DNA of 64,000 nt, taken from the NCBI GenBank assembly GCA_004194705.1, contig SADC01000281.1, forward strand, positions 124,001-188,000, read 5' to 3'. Origin of the DNA: Ditylenchus dipsaci. Lineage: Eukaryota; Nematoda; Chromadorea; Rhabditida; Anguinidae. The notes under the pieces were generated by a model. It was not told the origin of the DNA and searched no databases. It saw only the letters and a list, made by a program, of their open reading frames with translations. Each line of letters starts with the position of its first letter. The first letter of the stretch is position 1. A program made the position numbers and the translations under genes. Below are positions 34,404-46,205 of the stretch, piece after piece.

Positions 34404-35126
34404 CACACCGGGTCTCAAACACGTCGAAAGGCGAAATCTACACTTTTCTTGTCGAGACAAAAAATTCGAAAACGATTTAAACTTTTTTTCTTATATTTTC
34501 TCAACTTTGTATTCTTGCTTGTAACCTGTGCTTATGTGTGTCATATATACGAAATTTTTCCATCACTGTATTTGTCAGGACTTGCTCTATCGATTAAAAA
34601 TAAACTAAACTGAATAAATACAAAAAGTTGAACAAAAAGAAGTTTGAATTAACGTCTGTCAGAGTCAGACCCCCAATTTTAAATGTCTTTTCTCCAAAAT
34701 TTCGTGTTCAAAAAGCATTCTGGCTAGCCATAAAGTAGATTTTTTCCTAAGCTTTCTCATGTTTTCATTGGTTTTCAATTCGCCATCGATTTTTAAATCA
34801 ACCGAGTGGTTTTATGAAAATTGACATGTTTTAGTAAGCTAATGGACCTCATATCTCCGCTTATATAGCGTGAATCGGAGAATTTAAAAAATTACAAAAT
34901 CGGAATCCTTGCAACTTTTTGAACTAGAGTGATAAAAAAAACTGATGGGAGACAGAAGAAAAAAAAATTTAAACATGTAATAAAAAAAGTATCGAGCCCT
35001 AGGCGGGAACGAACTTTTTGGGAAGTCGTTTGAAAATAGAGTAGAAAAATAAGGTCAAATTTAAAATGAATCATGACAGAACACCAATGTCGATTTCGCC
35101 TTTCGACGTGTTCGAGACGCCGTGTG
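34404..35126. mobile_element. Non-autonomous TIR element, CACGGCGTCTC family (copy 2)
   Basis: The left end CACACCGGGTCTCAAACACG with TCGAAAGGCGAAAT and its inverted counterpart at the right (ATTTCGCCTTTCGACGTG, GAGACGCCGTGTG) give TIRs of about 34 bp. Homologous to 23634-24501. It is inserted in the intron-like flank upstream of FGF-like copy 3. Confidence 0.8.
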
Positions 35127-35220
35127 CACGCTTCTGGTGAACCAATTTTTAGAAATCAAAATTAGATCTTGCTTAGTTCAGGTCCAGCACAACCATCTCT
35201 AAATGAGCTTGTCATTTTAG

Positions 35221-35571
35221 TTGAAGCACAATGACGTAAAATGCCAATTTCGAGAGCACATGACCAAATCCGGCTACACCCTGCTTGAATCAGCTTGGAC
35301 ACCCGGTCTATATTTGGGTTTCAACCGCAAAGGCAGGTTCCAAGACCCTTCTCAGTTCAACAACACCAAGCTACACAGATGTTTTCACTATAGTAAGCTG
35401 GAGGTTGGTACTGGCAATTTCCCACACCAGCTACTCGACTGCAGAAAAACACATGAAATAGACAATAAAAAGGTTGACTGGTTGCAGAGCTTACAAGAAG
35501 GCCACAACAACGAACAAAAGTTGATGTATGAGGTAGCTCGGAACACTATTTTGACCAGGGTTGAAATTTGA
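35221..35571 (+). CDS. FGF-like exon (C-terminal half of FGF core), best-preserved copy
   Basis: Directly after the acceptor CATTTTAG (35220) an open frame of 116 codons plus stop begins with LKHNDVKCQFREHMTKSGY. This matches the core of the FGF signature, C-x-F-x-E-x6-Y, followed by ESAWTPGLYLGFNRKGRF, equivalent to the WYLGFNRKGR strand of FGF beta-trefoils. The remaining residues (CFHYSKLE, then a polar tail) fit the end of an FGF plus an extension. Upstream trefoil strands must come from other exons, which I could not find nearby. At least two broken copies (20316-19440 and 27424-26460, minus) share flanking intron sequence, so this may be a real terminal exon of an FGF gene that seeded a repeat, or simply the least-damaged copy. 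FGFs are secreted ligands for receptor tyrosine kinases. Confidence 0.7.
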   Translation: MKHNDVKCQFREHMTKSGYTLLESAWTPGLYLGFNRKGRFQDPSQFNNTKLHRCFHYSKLEVGTGNFPHQLLDCRKTHEIDNKKVDWLQSLQEGHNNEQKLMYEVARNTILTRVEI

Positions 35572-38500
35572 TTGCTTATTAACTTTATTTATATGTATAT
35601 AGCTGTAATTTTTAATTTTCATCAAAGTGCCATAAAACAAGTTTTCGTTATTGATTTCTCTAACTTCAGACATAAACACTTTGATAATTTGACTACACAG
35701 TCCTAGAAAAGTAGTTAAATGAAAGTTTTAGTTAACCGTATAATAGACAAGTGTAAGCTGAAGCATGTTAATTTCTTGTTTTTTTTTCTTTATCTTTGCC
35801 ATTTCGTTTGCCTTGCCTACGCTGGCGGTCCTTCAAAAAAATTAGATGTTTCTTTACAGCCCATCAGTTTGTTATTTATCGTACCTACTTACTTGTTTCA
35901 GTAGATGGCCAGAACAGAGATTAAAGTTAACGAGCTCTAAACAATTATTAGGCATGCTTGTATTATTGCACACGCAGCATTATATTGCACCCTGTTATAA
36001 TGTTTTTATTTGGCTTGGGATCGTGGTTAGATGATTACATTCAAACCTCGTTTTAAGATACTCCCCATTCAAAGAACCCCAAGGCGTCATATGGTTGGTT
36101 TTGTTTCAATGAGTTAAAGCTTATCCTCGACTTAACGTCTTTTTTAAACTAATTTTTTAGTCTTTTCATGAAAATTTATAACCTAAAATGTCTTTTGAAC
36201 ACTCCGAAAAGTTCATTTTAAAGGAGCGGGTGTTACAACCTAGCAGCGCCAAAACTTTCGTTTTTAAACTTTTACATATCTCCAATAAAACGAACCGTTA
36301 TTTTACTCGTGGCGTGCAAAACACGTAAATAAATCTTATTTGTGAAATAAGAACAAATTTTTTTAATGGGTCTCGTAATTGAAATCGAAACACGAAATTG
36401 CAATTTGAAAACCATCAAAAAAGTATGTTCTTATATCATGGTTGTTGTTTGTTTGCTTGTTTGATTTTGAAACCCATTTTATCAATTTTTAATACCTCGT
36501 ATTGTCAAAAAACTTATGAAACCGAGGCAGAAACCATAAAAAGTGTATAATAGACCGCAAACCTGTGGACTAACCCAATACATCTTTCACTGTTTAGGTT
36601 ATATACGTAAATTGATCCAGCGAGAAATGTACTCAATACAATAAATCGATACCTCAACCCACCACTCAACCCACCACATTGTTTTCCAACTTTGATAAGT
36701 ATATTGAAACTTATGTTTTACCTACTCATTTTTGCACGCCTATCGACAATGACGTTAAAAATTTATTTCCTGATTAAGAAATGTTTTTAGGTCTCAGAAC
36801 TCGGACACAAAAACAAGTAGTCTGACTGTACAATTTCTCCTTTTAACATGCCACTAAAAGGCTCACCGATACCTCTTCTCGGTCAACTATGTGAAAAGAC
36901 AGGATTTTATATGAATGATCTTTGCAGCAAGACCTCCTCACAATAATAATGCAGGCTAAGCCTGTTAGTGAACCCGTTTGACTGGCTCCGAAACTGTATG
37001 AAATATTTACTTGGATAAAAAAACCAAAGTGATAAATAAAAATCTGTTTGAAGGGACATGCTCGTCGTCAATAGACCATATACACCAGTGTTGTGAGTGA
37101 CCGGCACCAGCTCACGGCACCGGTGCGGTGAAATTTTTGAGAGTCGGTGCCGTGAGCCAGTGCCGGTGCCGAAAGACCAAAAAGTTCGATTTAGGACCCT
37201 TGGATTAGGTCGACATAGGTACAAAGAATATTCGCGCCAAAAAAAATATACTATATCGACTATATCGAGGTTTGACTGTACATATTTTTGATAAGATTGC
37301 TATGTTCATATTTTTGTGGTGAAAAGTGCGAGGCAAGATAAGCATCGATCTATAGATAGCACTACTTAATATTTGTAAACACTGACCAATTCTGCGCTAT
37401 ATTGGACGTTGTATGATAACAAAGCGACGCTGAATGCAGCTAAACTGAACTGAATGCTGACAGCAAGTACATAATAAAATAGCTGGCAACTTGCTGGTCG
37501 TCGATACCTAGAAAGTCAAGAAATATTTCAAATATTTATTTACAAAAAGTGTCGATTTTGTATTTTTACAAATATTGAATTTTCAGTAAAAAATGCTTAA
37601 ATAACAACTTGATATTGTCAAAAAATAGTCGACAATGTCGCACCAAGGAAAATTTTGTATGCCCTCTAATAAGACAAGTTGATCTGATTTGTTAGGACTC
37701 GTTGGCATAATCGACAGAAAGCGGTCATGAAAAAATCAGCTAAAAAAGTTTGTGCAAAATTTTCCTCCAGGCAACATTCTCAACTATTTGCCGACAATAT
37801 TTGCCACTCAGATACCGTATTTTCTCTAATTATAGATCCCGGTTCTATAATTTTTCAACCTCTCGAAAATCGTAAAATTTCGAGTTCGATCTCGAGACAT
37901 TCGAGACACATTTCATTTTTTAGAGTTAACTGTAAAATAGTTAACACCGAAATTTACAGCTGTAGAACTAGTTGACTGTGTGATAGTCGACCTTTATACT
38001 GTCTTCACAGTCAATTATTTCACGGTTTACTCTAAAAAACTTTTTAAGAAATTTTTTTAACTATTGTTTTTTTTCATTGGAAGATGGAAAGACGAAAATC
38101 AAAAAAGTTGTGTTTGAGAAATATGTTTTATTCTTAATCGAGAGAATTTTATAAAACGTAGTTTTAAAATGTACTATTTTTCTTAAAAGTACTCTCGATA
38201 AAGATATAAGAATCGAAAATTTTGCTATGCCTATTTTTTGTAACTCTAGTGAACAAAAAACCAACCAGAAAGACATGTAGGACAGCATCAACAAAGGGCT
38301 GAAAAAACGGAAGTTATTGATTGGCTCATTTACCAATTCGTTCATCAAAGATGAGGAAAATAATTAAATTATATGGTGCATGTAATATCTATCTGTATTG
38401 ATAGAAAAAACTTCTTATTCACCTTGTTCCTCCAATAAATGCATTTTATTGAAGTGGAGGAAAAAAGTAAAAAGACAAATCACCGATATTATAGTTTGTC

Positions 38501-39204
38501 TTGTATTTATAAAAACAAAAAATTCCACAAAGGTCACTGAAACAGTGAGGGAGATAAAAAACAAGACTGCGCTGAGGAAAATTATTGGAGACCTATGTAA
38601 ACCACTGCTTTATTCGACTTTGTTTTTTGCAGAAGTTTGAAAAAAATTGGTGTCAAAATTGGTGAGAAAAAAATTGTGTTAGAGATAACTGTACAGGGTA
38701 AAAATGATCACTGGGAAATTTTTCTCGAAGTATAGACTCCCCCCTCCAACGCAGAGTGCTCCGATGGAAGAGATAACTTCATATTAGTGTTTCTCGACCT
38801 CTATTTCATGAGAAAGCCGGCTTTTTTTATTCTAAAAAAAAATTTCCAACGACAAAGAGGTATCATGGTTTTTAGTCGAAATTCGGAAAAATTTGAATTG
38901 CTGCCTTTTGAATTTGAAAGGAAATATGGGCTGTATTGGGAGGGGAAAGGAATAAAAAATGGGCCACTTTTATGGCGAAACGTCAGAAAGTTAAATGTTT
39001 CTATTCTTCGACTCTATGACTATGTTTTTTAACTGGGTCGTGGCACAAGAGACTCTATACATATAAGAAACCCCAAGGGACTAGTTGAAACCGTTCGTTA
39101 TGTAGAGGGTTTGTTATACAGAGGTTTTATTAAGATCTTATCCTTTTAATCAGCTTTTTTAGATGTATTCGTTATATAGGGGTTCGTTATGTAAAGCTTT
39201 GGCA

Positions 39205-39270
39205 GTATGCATTTTTTGATCAAGAGTACGTTTTGGAATCATGTCTAAGGTAAGTGAGTGAGTGCATCTC
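39205..39270 (+). repeat. 'SLYAFYDKEW' module (copy 4)
   Basis: Reads QYAFFDQEYVLESCL and then AAG/GTAAGTGAG at 39250, the same donor context as the other copies. Confidence 0.55.
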
Positions 39271-39278
39271 TAATAGCC

Positions 39279-39790
39279 TGTCTACAATGTGTGGCTGTGG
39301 CTGTGGCGTGTGGCTGAGGGGCGTCTACAATGCACAGCCACACAGCCACACTTTCGGGCTAAGTATTCACACCGGGCTAGGTATTGAAGCTAACGGACTG
39401 TGCGAAAGCGAAGTGTACCATCTTCTACGATTTCTTAAGCCAGCGGAAATGAGAAGAAGGGTAGCAAAAAGAAGTCGTCAATAGGCCGCAAAAATGCGCC
39501 AGAAACTAGTTCAGTTTTTTAATGGAGTGGGTGTCGCTGATTTGCAACAAAGAATGATTTGATTCGTGTTGCGTTGGTCGGGCTTTGAATAAAGATGTTA
39601 TTTGTGTCATATTGTAACCAGAGTGTGACTGTGGCTATGTCTGTGTGACTGTGGATGAGGTTTTCATTATAGACAAAGTGTGGCGTGTGACTGTGGCTGT
39701 GCCTGTGCCTGTGGCGTGTGGCTGTGCATTGTAGACACATCATACAGCCACACGCCTCAGCCACATGCCACAGCCACAACACATTGACAA
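39279..39790. repeat. GTGTGGCTGTGG array element (hAT-like design)
   Basis: TGTCTACAATGTGTGGCTGT on the left and ACAGCCACAACACATTGACA on the right form inverted ends. GTGGCTGTGGCGTGTGGCTG arrays lie just inside both. No transposase. The target duplication is not clear. Confidence 0.6.
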
Positions 39791-39834
39791 GACAAAGCAA
39801 AACTCTCAAGCCTCCTGTGCCACCTGCCACCAGG

Positions 39835-39908
39835 GGCCTGAGGCTTGTAGTTGAGATGCGCAAACCCCACATACCTTAGACACAAATCACTCGAAAGTAA
39901 CTCTGGTA
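39835..39908 (-). repeat. 'SLYAFYDKEW' module, donor-side fragment (copy 5)
   Basis: TGTGTCTAAG/GTATGTGGGG then GCGCATCTCAA on the minus strand. It abuts the truncated K2P exon at 39909, marking the breakpoint of that exon. Confidence 0.5.
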
Positions 39909-39999
39909 AGCCCCTGCATAGCGTAGACAATCGTAAATAGTTTAGTTGGCACAGATAAAGAATCTGTGTGGATGGCTCCTGAAACAGCAAAGTGACTGT

Positions 40000-41115
40000 T
40001 AAACTTTCGACGATAGGCGGTGCGTATATAAAGTTTCCCCCTTTAAATAGAAATTTCTAGTGCATGCAGTAATACATTGATTTCATCTTGTCATGAGAAA
40101 AAGCGATTATTGTAACTAAATGGTAAATAGTGACTGGGTCATTGTGTTTTCATCATTATCTTTTCGATTATTTTGACTGTTTTATTGAAATTTCAAGACT
40201 CAGGTGTATCACCCTCGTTACAATCCGTTACCTTCAGAGTTATGTGTGTCTCAAACGATCGCTTGATTTCGTACCTAATCAAAAAAATCGTTAGTTGCGT
40301 CGCGAAATTTTAAGTTCAAAATTTTCACAACCTATCGGTTTATCTGGTTATGCTTATACTTATTCTATAATGGTTAGGGTCGTTGGATTGTGTAAAAATC
40401 AAAATCAAAAAATTAGCAAAAATTTCTCAAAACAAATTTTGTCATAACGAATTTTGTCAAACGACATTTGTCACATGCGGAATTTCTCAAAAACGAAACT
40501 AAAAAAATGGGACCTTAGAAAGTTTTTGTACTGATAAGTGTCTGAGAAAGTTCGTTTTTGACAAATTTCGCATGTGACAAATGTCGTTTTGAAAAAATTC
40601 GTTTCGAACAATTTCGTTTGGCAAGTTTCGCTTTGACAAAAACTACGTTTGACAAATTTCGTTTTCGACAAATTTCACCTAGCCAAAATTAGCCGGGCTT
40701 GAAAGTTTATTGTACAGGGTGGCCAAAAACCCTGAAAAAATCTAAATTTTTTTGTCACGGGCTTCCGCGCGTCGTCTGAAATAAAGATTATTTGCTGCAA
40801 GCAAGGATGTTTGAATAACGGTTGTGGGGCCGGTACCGAGTCCTCTCATTCTGCCGCAGTCTGAGGTCTAGCTCTCGTAGCATGAGATTAACGCGGCTTA
40901 TTGCGCATAAGTGGTTGCTTCCCATATGTTGCTTGCCTTGAAGCTGACCTCATGACCTAAGACTGCAACCGTTCATCCTATATAAAAATAAAAGAGCATG
41001 ATGAAAAAAATGATAAATAAATGCCACACGCAATATTTTGATGGTTGTAACTGTCTCAATGAAGATGCCTTAAATGTCTGAATTCAAAAAAACAAATTCT
41101 GATACAATTATTTGA
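40000..41115. other. Dispersed-repeat stretch without gene
   Basis: Pieces homologous to 33.9-34.3 and 42.5-42.9 kb (CCTATCGGTTTATCTGGTTA). A GACAAATTTCG / CGAAATTTGTC-type inverted array at 40430-40690. No gene. Confidence 0.5.
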
Positions 41116-41573
41116 ATTTTTGAGAATTTGACTACACAACCAAAGAAAAATAGTTAATTGAAAGTTTTAATTTAATGTAGAATATAGAAATTTAAGCTCA
41201 AGCATATAATTTTTTCTTTTCGTTTATTTTTGCGATTTCGTTCGCGTTTCGATGACATATGTGACAATGACATTATTATAGTCAGTTCTACAACGAAATT
41301 TAAAATGTCCAAAGAAATTTGGTATGGCTGCAGAAAGTATCTTACGTTTCTTTATTTACAGCCCATCAGTTTGTTATTTGTCATACCTCATAAATTTGTG
41401 AGTTCGCAGATTATAAAATCCACTAAAATGTTAAAGGGCTCTAATCTAATATTAGAAAAGCTGGCACCATTGTACACGTAGCATTATTGGACCCCTTTGT
41501 TGTCATTTTTTTGGCTATGGGTCGTGGTTACATGATTACAGTCGAACCTTGTTTTAATATTAGGTCGTGTCAA

Positions 41574-41792
41574 AAGTTCTGTCGTTTTATTTCAAAAGCA
41601 ATATTTGTGGCGTTGTGTTTTTACCATAGACTTTTTTAACATTTTTCAAAAGTTTACCATTCATTTTGTAGCTGAGAACCTTGGCTACAAAAAAAGTGGT
41701 AAGCTTTTGAAAAATGTTAGAAAGGTATATGGTAAAAACACAACGCCACAAATATTGCTTTTGAAATAAAACGACAGAACTTTTGACACGAC
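41574..41792. mobile_element. mariner-like palindromic MITE
   Basis: Arms of about 95 bp beginning GTCGTGTCAAAAGTTCTGTC are nearly perfect inverted copies around a short loop. The terminal sequence resembles mariner-family TIRs. It is present in duplication copy B and absent from copy A, so it inserted after the duplication. Confidence 0.8.
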
Positions 41793-41853
41793 ATATAATC
41801 CCGGTTTAAGCAAATCCCAGGCTTTTTTGGTAGAATTTGTCTTAATCAGTTAA

Positions 41854-42068
41854 AGGGCCATTGACACCTGTTTTGAATTGTCTCCCGCCAATTCGAATTT
41901 TTTTGCTCAATCATTGAAGTTCTGAACGGATTGTTCAGCTTGGTTTCTAACAAAGCAATGCCTAGAATTTAGTTCTAGGTGTAGTTGAAAAATTCACACA
42001 GAATTTCAATGATTCAGAAAAAAATTGAATTGGCCGGGACAACCGTTGTCGGGGACGGCAATGGCCCT
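41854..42068. mobile_element. TTAA-flanked MITE (AGGGCCATTG family)
   Basis: TTAA at both ends (41850-41853 and 42069-42072) with inverted ends AGGGCCATTG and CAATGGCCCT. Internal CCCGCCAATTCGAATTTTTT pairs with its counterpart near 42025. Confidence 0.75.
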
Positions 42069-42950
42069 TTAAAGCTCACTTTTTTGAGGTGAATTCTGGA
42101 TATACAGTGTTCAACAGAACTGACTTAAAGGAGGGTGAATTTTATATACGCATCGCCCTAGATTACAGGTTTGAATACTTTTGTTTGATAACCTTGTTTT
42201 TTTCCTTTAATTTACAAGTACCATATTCTCTCTATTAGTTCCACACTTTCTATTAAACTGTCATTCAACTTTGAGGACCCTAAATTAGTGTGGGCTCAGG
42301 CGATTTAAAGCTAAGTACACATCATTTTGGCTAGTTTCCTTTCATTTCAGTGGTCATTTGCTCAAAATCGCGAAATTGAGGCAGTTGTTGACAGCAAAGC
42401 AGTGCTAGAAGTGGTTGAATCAATTGCTTGATGATTTTTGGCCGCAAAAGTAAAAAAAATTACTAAAAAAGTAAATTAAGACACGCTCGAGGACTTCGAA
42501 TTTTGAAAATAGGCCATGCGTGTATAAAACCCCCATTTAAATAGAGATTTCTAGTGCATTTTCATCGGTTTCATCTTGTCATAAGAAAAAGTGATTATTA
42601 TAGCGAAAGGTCAGAAAAGTGACTGCATTTTTGTGTTTCCATCGTTACCTTTTCGATTTTTTGACTGTTTCATTGTTTGGTTTATTTTTTAAATTTCACG
42701 ACTTGGGCGTTGCTCGTACTGGCTGGATTGTGTGTCTTAAAATGAGTGCTTGCAATCGCATAGTTGAAAAAATTGTACCTAATCACAATAAAAAATCGTT
42801 TTTTGCGTTCCAAAAATCTTAAGTTGAAAATTTTTACAGCCTATTGGTTGACCTGATTGAACTAACTTTTTAGCTAACATAGTTAAGATCGTGGGTTGGC
42901 CCACAAAATAAGCCTGAATTTAATAGCGTATTGGGACCATTTGTAATAGT

Positions 42951-43497
42951 TTAAAGGGGGGGGGGACACTTGGGGGTTGAGAAATAGGTTTGTCAACCTG
43001 ACGAAAAACCCAAAATGGGTTGCAAAAAGATTTTAGATATAAAATTATTTATGTGATTTTATGATGGGTTTCACTAAATAATGCCAAATAATGTAGTGAA
43101 ACCCTTCACAAAATCACATAAATAATTTTATATATAAAATCTTTTTGCAACCCGTCAATGGGTTTTCATTAGGTTGACAAACCCATTTCTCAACCCCCTA
43201 AGTCTCCCCCCCCTTTAAAGGGGGGGGGGGACACTTGGGGGGAGAAATGAGTGTGAGAAATGAGTTTGTCAACCTGATGAGAAACCCATTAATGGGTTGC
43301 AAAAAGATTTTATATATAAAATTATTTATGTGATTTTATGATGGGTCTCACTACATTATTCGACAATATTTAATGAAACCCATCATAAAATCATACAAAT
43401 AATTTTATATATAAAATTTTTGCAACCCGTCAATCAGTTTTTCCTTAGGCTGAGAAACCCCTTTTCTCAACCCCCCAAGTGTCCACCCCCCTTTAAT
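42951..43497. mobile_element. Two adjoining TTAA-flanked foldback MITEs (GGGGACACTTGGGG family)
   Basis: Each unit (about 42955-43215 and 43220-43494) is TTTAAAGGGGGG...ACACTTGGGGG, then TTGTCAACCTGA, then GGGTTGCAAAAAGATTTTA, mirrored by its own inverse and ending CCCCCCTTTAA. They share the central TTTAAA. A third, partly damaged copy follows at 43688-43942. Confidence 0.85.
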
Positions 43498-43687
43498 GTA
43501 TTCACTCTTTTAATCGCCCATGGGCGTTTATTTTCAACCCTAAAAAAATCGGAATTTTTTTTTCGATTTAGAGATTTTCAGGTGCTCAGCCAAAATTTGA
43601 AAAGTGGAATCAGGTAAAGTCGTGGTAACTATGAAAACGCAAAAAACAGATTTGCAAAATAATTTTTTAAACTGAGATATAGGTCCT

Positions 43688-43942
43688 TAAAGGGGGGGGG
43701 ACACTTGGGGGGTTGAGAAATGGGTTTGTCAGCCTAAGAAAAAACTCATTGACGGGTTGCAAAAATTTTTAATATAAAATTATTTATGTGATTTCATGAT
43801 AGGTTTCGCTAAATATTGTCGAATAATGTAGTGAAACCCATCAAAAAATCACATAATAATTTTATATTCAAAACTTTTTTGTAACCCATTTATGGGTTTT
43901 TCATAAGGTTGACAAAACATTTCTCAACCCTCCAGTGTCATT
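43688..43942. mobile_element. GGGGACACTTGGGG foldback MITE, third copy
   Basis: Begins CCTTAAAGGGGGGG and contains the same GTTGCAAAAA and GTAACCCAT arms. The right end is eroded at CCTCCAGTGTCA. Confidence 0.75.
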
Positions 43943-44199
43943 ATAAGTAACTTTGATAGTTGTTTTGTCCGAAGAAATTTTGTCTGATTGTACAATTTCT
44001 CGTTCTAACATGCCACTAAAAGGCTCACCAAAACCTTTTCTTGGTCAACTATATGAAAAGACAGGGTTCTATATAGATTATCTTTGCTGCAAAATTCCTT
44101 GACAACAATAATAATGCAGGCTAAGTTTGTTAGTGAAGTAGTTTAACTAGCCCCGAAACTGTATAAAATATTTATTTTGATAAAAAAAAACAAAGTGAT

Positions 44200-46105
44200 A
44201 AATAATAATCGATTTCAAGGGCCAGCTATAATGACAACTGGCGACAAGATGTTCGAATTATTCAGTTAGTTGGTTTTCGGTAACTGTTTTTTAAACCTTC
44301 TTACCTACTCAGGATGTGCTTAATACGATGGCAATGTCAGAATTTGCATTTTTGTAACGCATTTTCGATACTTGACCTCTTTTAACACCAAAGAGACGGT
44401 CCGTGACTTTTATTTATTCTAGTACATTTTTTATGCTGATTCTTTTGGTGCCTATCGTTTTCTAACGAACGGTGGAAATATTTAAGAAAAAGCCAGTTTT
44501 TAAATTTTCTAAATGACGTGATCACATGACATGTAGTTTGAAAGCACAATAGATTTCTTAAGAGACAGATCTGTGACTGCGATATGTCAAAAGATTACTG
44601 GAACCTGCTATTCCATAAAAATATATGTGAGCTACAATCTGGATGTAAAAACGTGAACAACCAGCGTCTTACTCACAAAACTACCATTTTCTGACTTGCC
44701 GAATTTTCGCTCAAAGCCGCTCAAGATCACGTCAAAGCTGTGTACAACTGCTTATTGCTTGGTCTATTGTTGTAAAAAAATTCAAGCTACAATGTAAGTC
44801 AAAAATAAACACGATAATGAAACAAAAGTCTCTTAGGAATTACAGGAGAGGAGGTAAACCCAGCTGTTCCTCTGGTATCAAAATTTGAAGAGTACTCTGC
44901 TTGGAATATTCCTGTCGACTTTCAAAATTTTTTTTGCTGACAATATACCAAAATGATCAGCAGGAAAAATGCAACAAGACTGGTGCGGAGACTCGCATTA
45001 CAACAATCAAATCTTTGCATAGTATTTGGAATGGCTGTGTGTGTTACGCTACGCATAGCAGCTATTAGGAGTGGTCCAAATCTTTTTCTGAGAACACTTT
45101 CTAACGTAAATCGGGGTCAAAAATCACTTTTGGTTTGTAAGAATCGGAGGTTGTCAATGACATTTTCGAGTTTTTCCCCAAATGTCGATTTTTTGGGCGT
45201 TTATTCGACTTTAAATGGGTATAAGTGAGTCAAAAAAACATGTTTGATTAAATTCGCCAATTTTTTTGGATCCGCCTTAATGTCAGCTTTCGTTTACGCA
45301 TTTTAAATAGGGGATCTCCTGCTTTGAAGTTTGGCTTCAGATCTAAAATGACCTATGGTCTTATGTTTGTTGTTGACAAAATGCCACAAAATTAAAAAAA
45401 TTTCAACTTGGAAAAAATTCGAATTTGGCGGAATTTGAAATTTGAGAGTGACTTCACAATTCAGAGAGTAGTTTTTTAAGTAAACCGACCATGCTGAACA
45501 AGAATCCTTCGTCAGAATTTCTTTGCGTCAAATCGTCTTTTTCTAACTTTTTCTGGTTCTTTTTACTTAAGCTAGACAGTCCAAAAACTCATTTTATATG
45601 ATTTTGAAACACTATGATGTGCCATTTTGCATGCTGCTTCTGAATTTGGAGTCGTTTTTACGTCATAAGCATACCTTTCGTCAAATTATAAGTTTTTAAA
45701 ATATGCCTAATTTGGTTCTTTTGAATATATATCCGTAGTTACTTGTCCACAAATAGGAAAACAACACATCTTCAGAAAGCTCAAAGAGCTTCCTTATCAG
45801 TATAAGAGAAAATACTGAGATATATATATTCACTGCTCACCAGCCTGAAGAAAAAACTATCCCTGACCTCAAGAAGTCCTCGTCGGAATTGGCCTTCTTA
45901 AGAGCGTTGCACTTATGTTTGGAAGTCCGATTTTGAAATGTTCGTGTTCAGCATGAAGAACTTAAATATAATCGTTTTGTTTTTTATAGCGTTCATAGCG
46001 CTCAGGACATGCTGAACATGTAAGAAAGTTAAAAAAGGATACTTTCACTTTTGCCCATTTCATAATAGCTGAGGACTAATTTGACTCTTAATTGCTATTC
46101 AACCA
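44200..46105. other. Stretch downstream of the K2P gene without supported gene
   Basis: One open frame at 44953-45228 (+) begins MISRKNATRLVRRLA but has no recognisable domain or partner exon. Its surroundings are AT-rich, and it is most likely chance. Confidence 0.4.
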
Positions 46106-46111
46106 ATTCAA

Positions 46112-46117
46112 TTTATT
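46112..46117 (-). terminator. Polyadenylation signal AATAAA of the K2P-like gene
   Basis: AATAAA on the minus strand, about 90 bp beyond the stop codon at 46206. Confidence 0.5.
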
Positions 46118-46205
46118 AAGGTAAATCATTAAAGAAAAAACAGGAAAAAATTATTCAATAAAAATTTATAGTATCTAGTCAATTCTACAGTTGTCAAAAA
46201 TTACA

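Larger units (their letters stand above)
35690..39978. repeat. Segmental duplication, left copy (A)
   Basis: Colinear blocks match the right copy at about 41120-50051: 35690-36070 with 41120-41570, 36830-37020 with 43970-44190, 37375-38720 with 46735-48590, and 39909-39978 with 49982-50051. The right copy is longer because foldbacks and MITEs were inserted (41574-41792, 41854-42068, 42951-43942, 48003-48250) and because copy A lacks the 44.2-46.7 kb part. Confidence 0.8.
37387..39978 (-). pseudogene. K2P-like channel pseudogene (paralogue of the 46-53 kb gene)
   Basis: Three exon equivalents in the same order as the intact gene. 39978-39909 encodes GAIHTDSLSVPTKLFTIVYA and is then truncated by an unrelated repeat. 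38298-38266 encodes PFVDAVLHVFL, identical to the intact micro-exon. 37507-37387 starts VSTT, lacks the 15 bp for IGVVD, continues SKLPAI and then carries +2 and +5 bp insertions that break the frame. Exons 1-5 and the last exon are missing. The shared GAI motif shows that the P1 filter change predates the duplication. Confidence 0.85.

Noticed and set aside
34154..34480. 108-residue open frame (+)
   Set aside because: It runs across the boundary of the MITE at 34404 and through dispersed repeat sequence, so it is a chance frame.
39519..39872. His-rich open frame with (HRHS)n and Cys residues
   Set aside because: Translation of the GTGGCTGTGG array, not a histidine-rich protein.
44953..45228. 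91-residue open frame (+)
   Set aside because: No recognised domain, no splice partners, and a composition near that of the surrounding AT-rich DNA.
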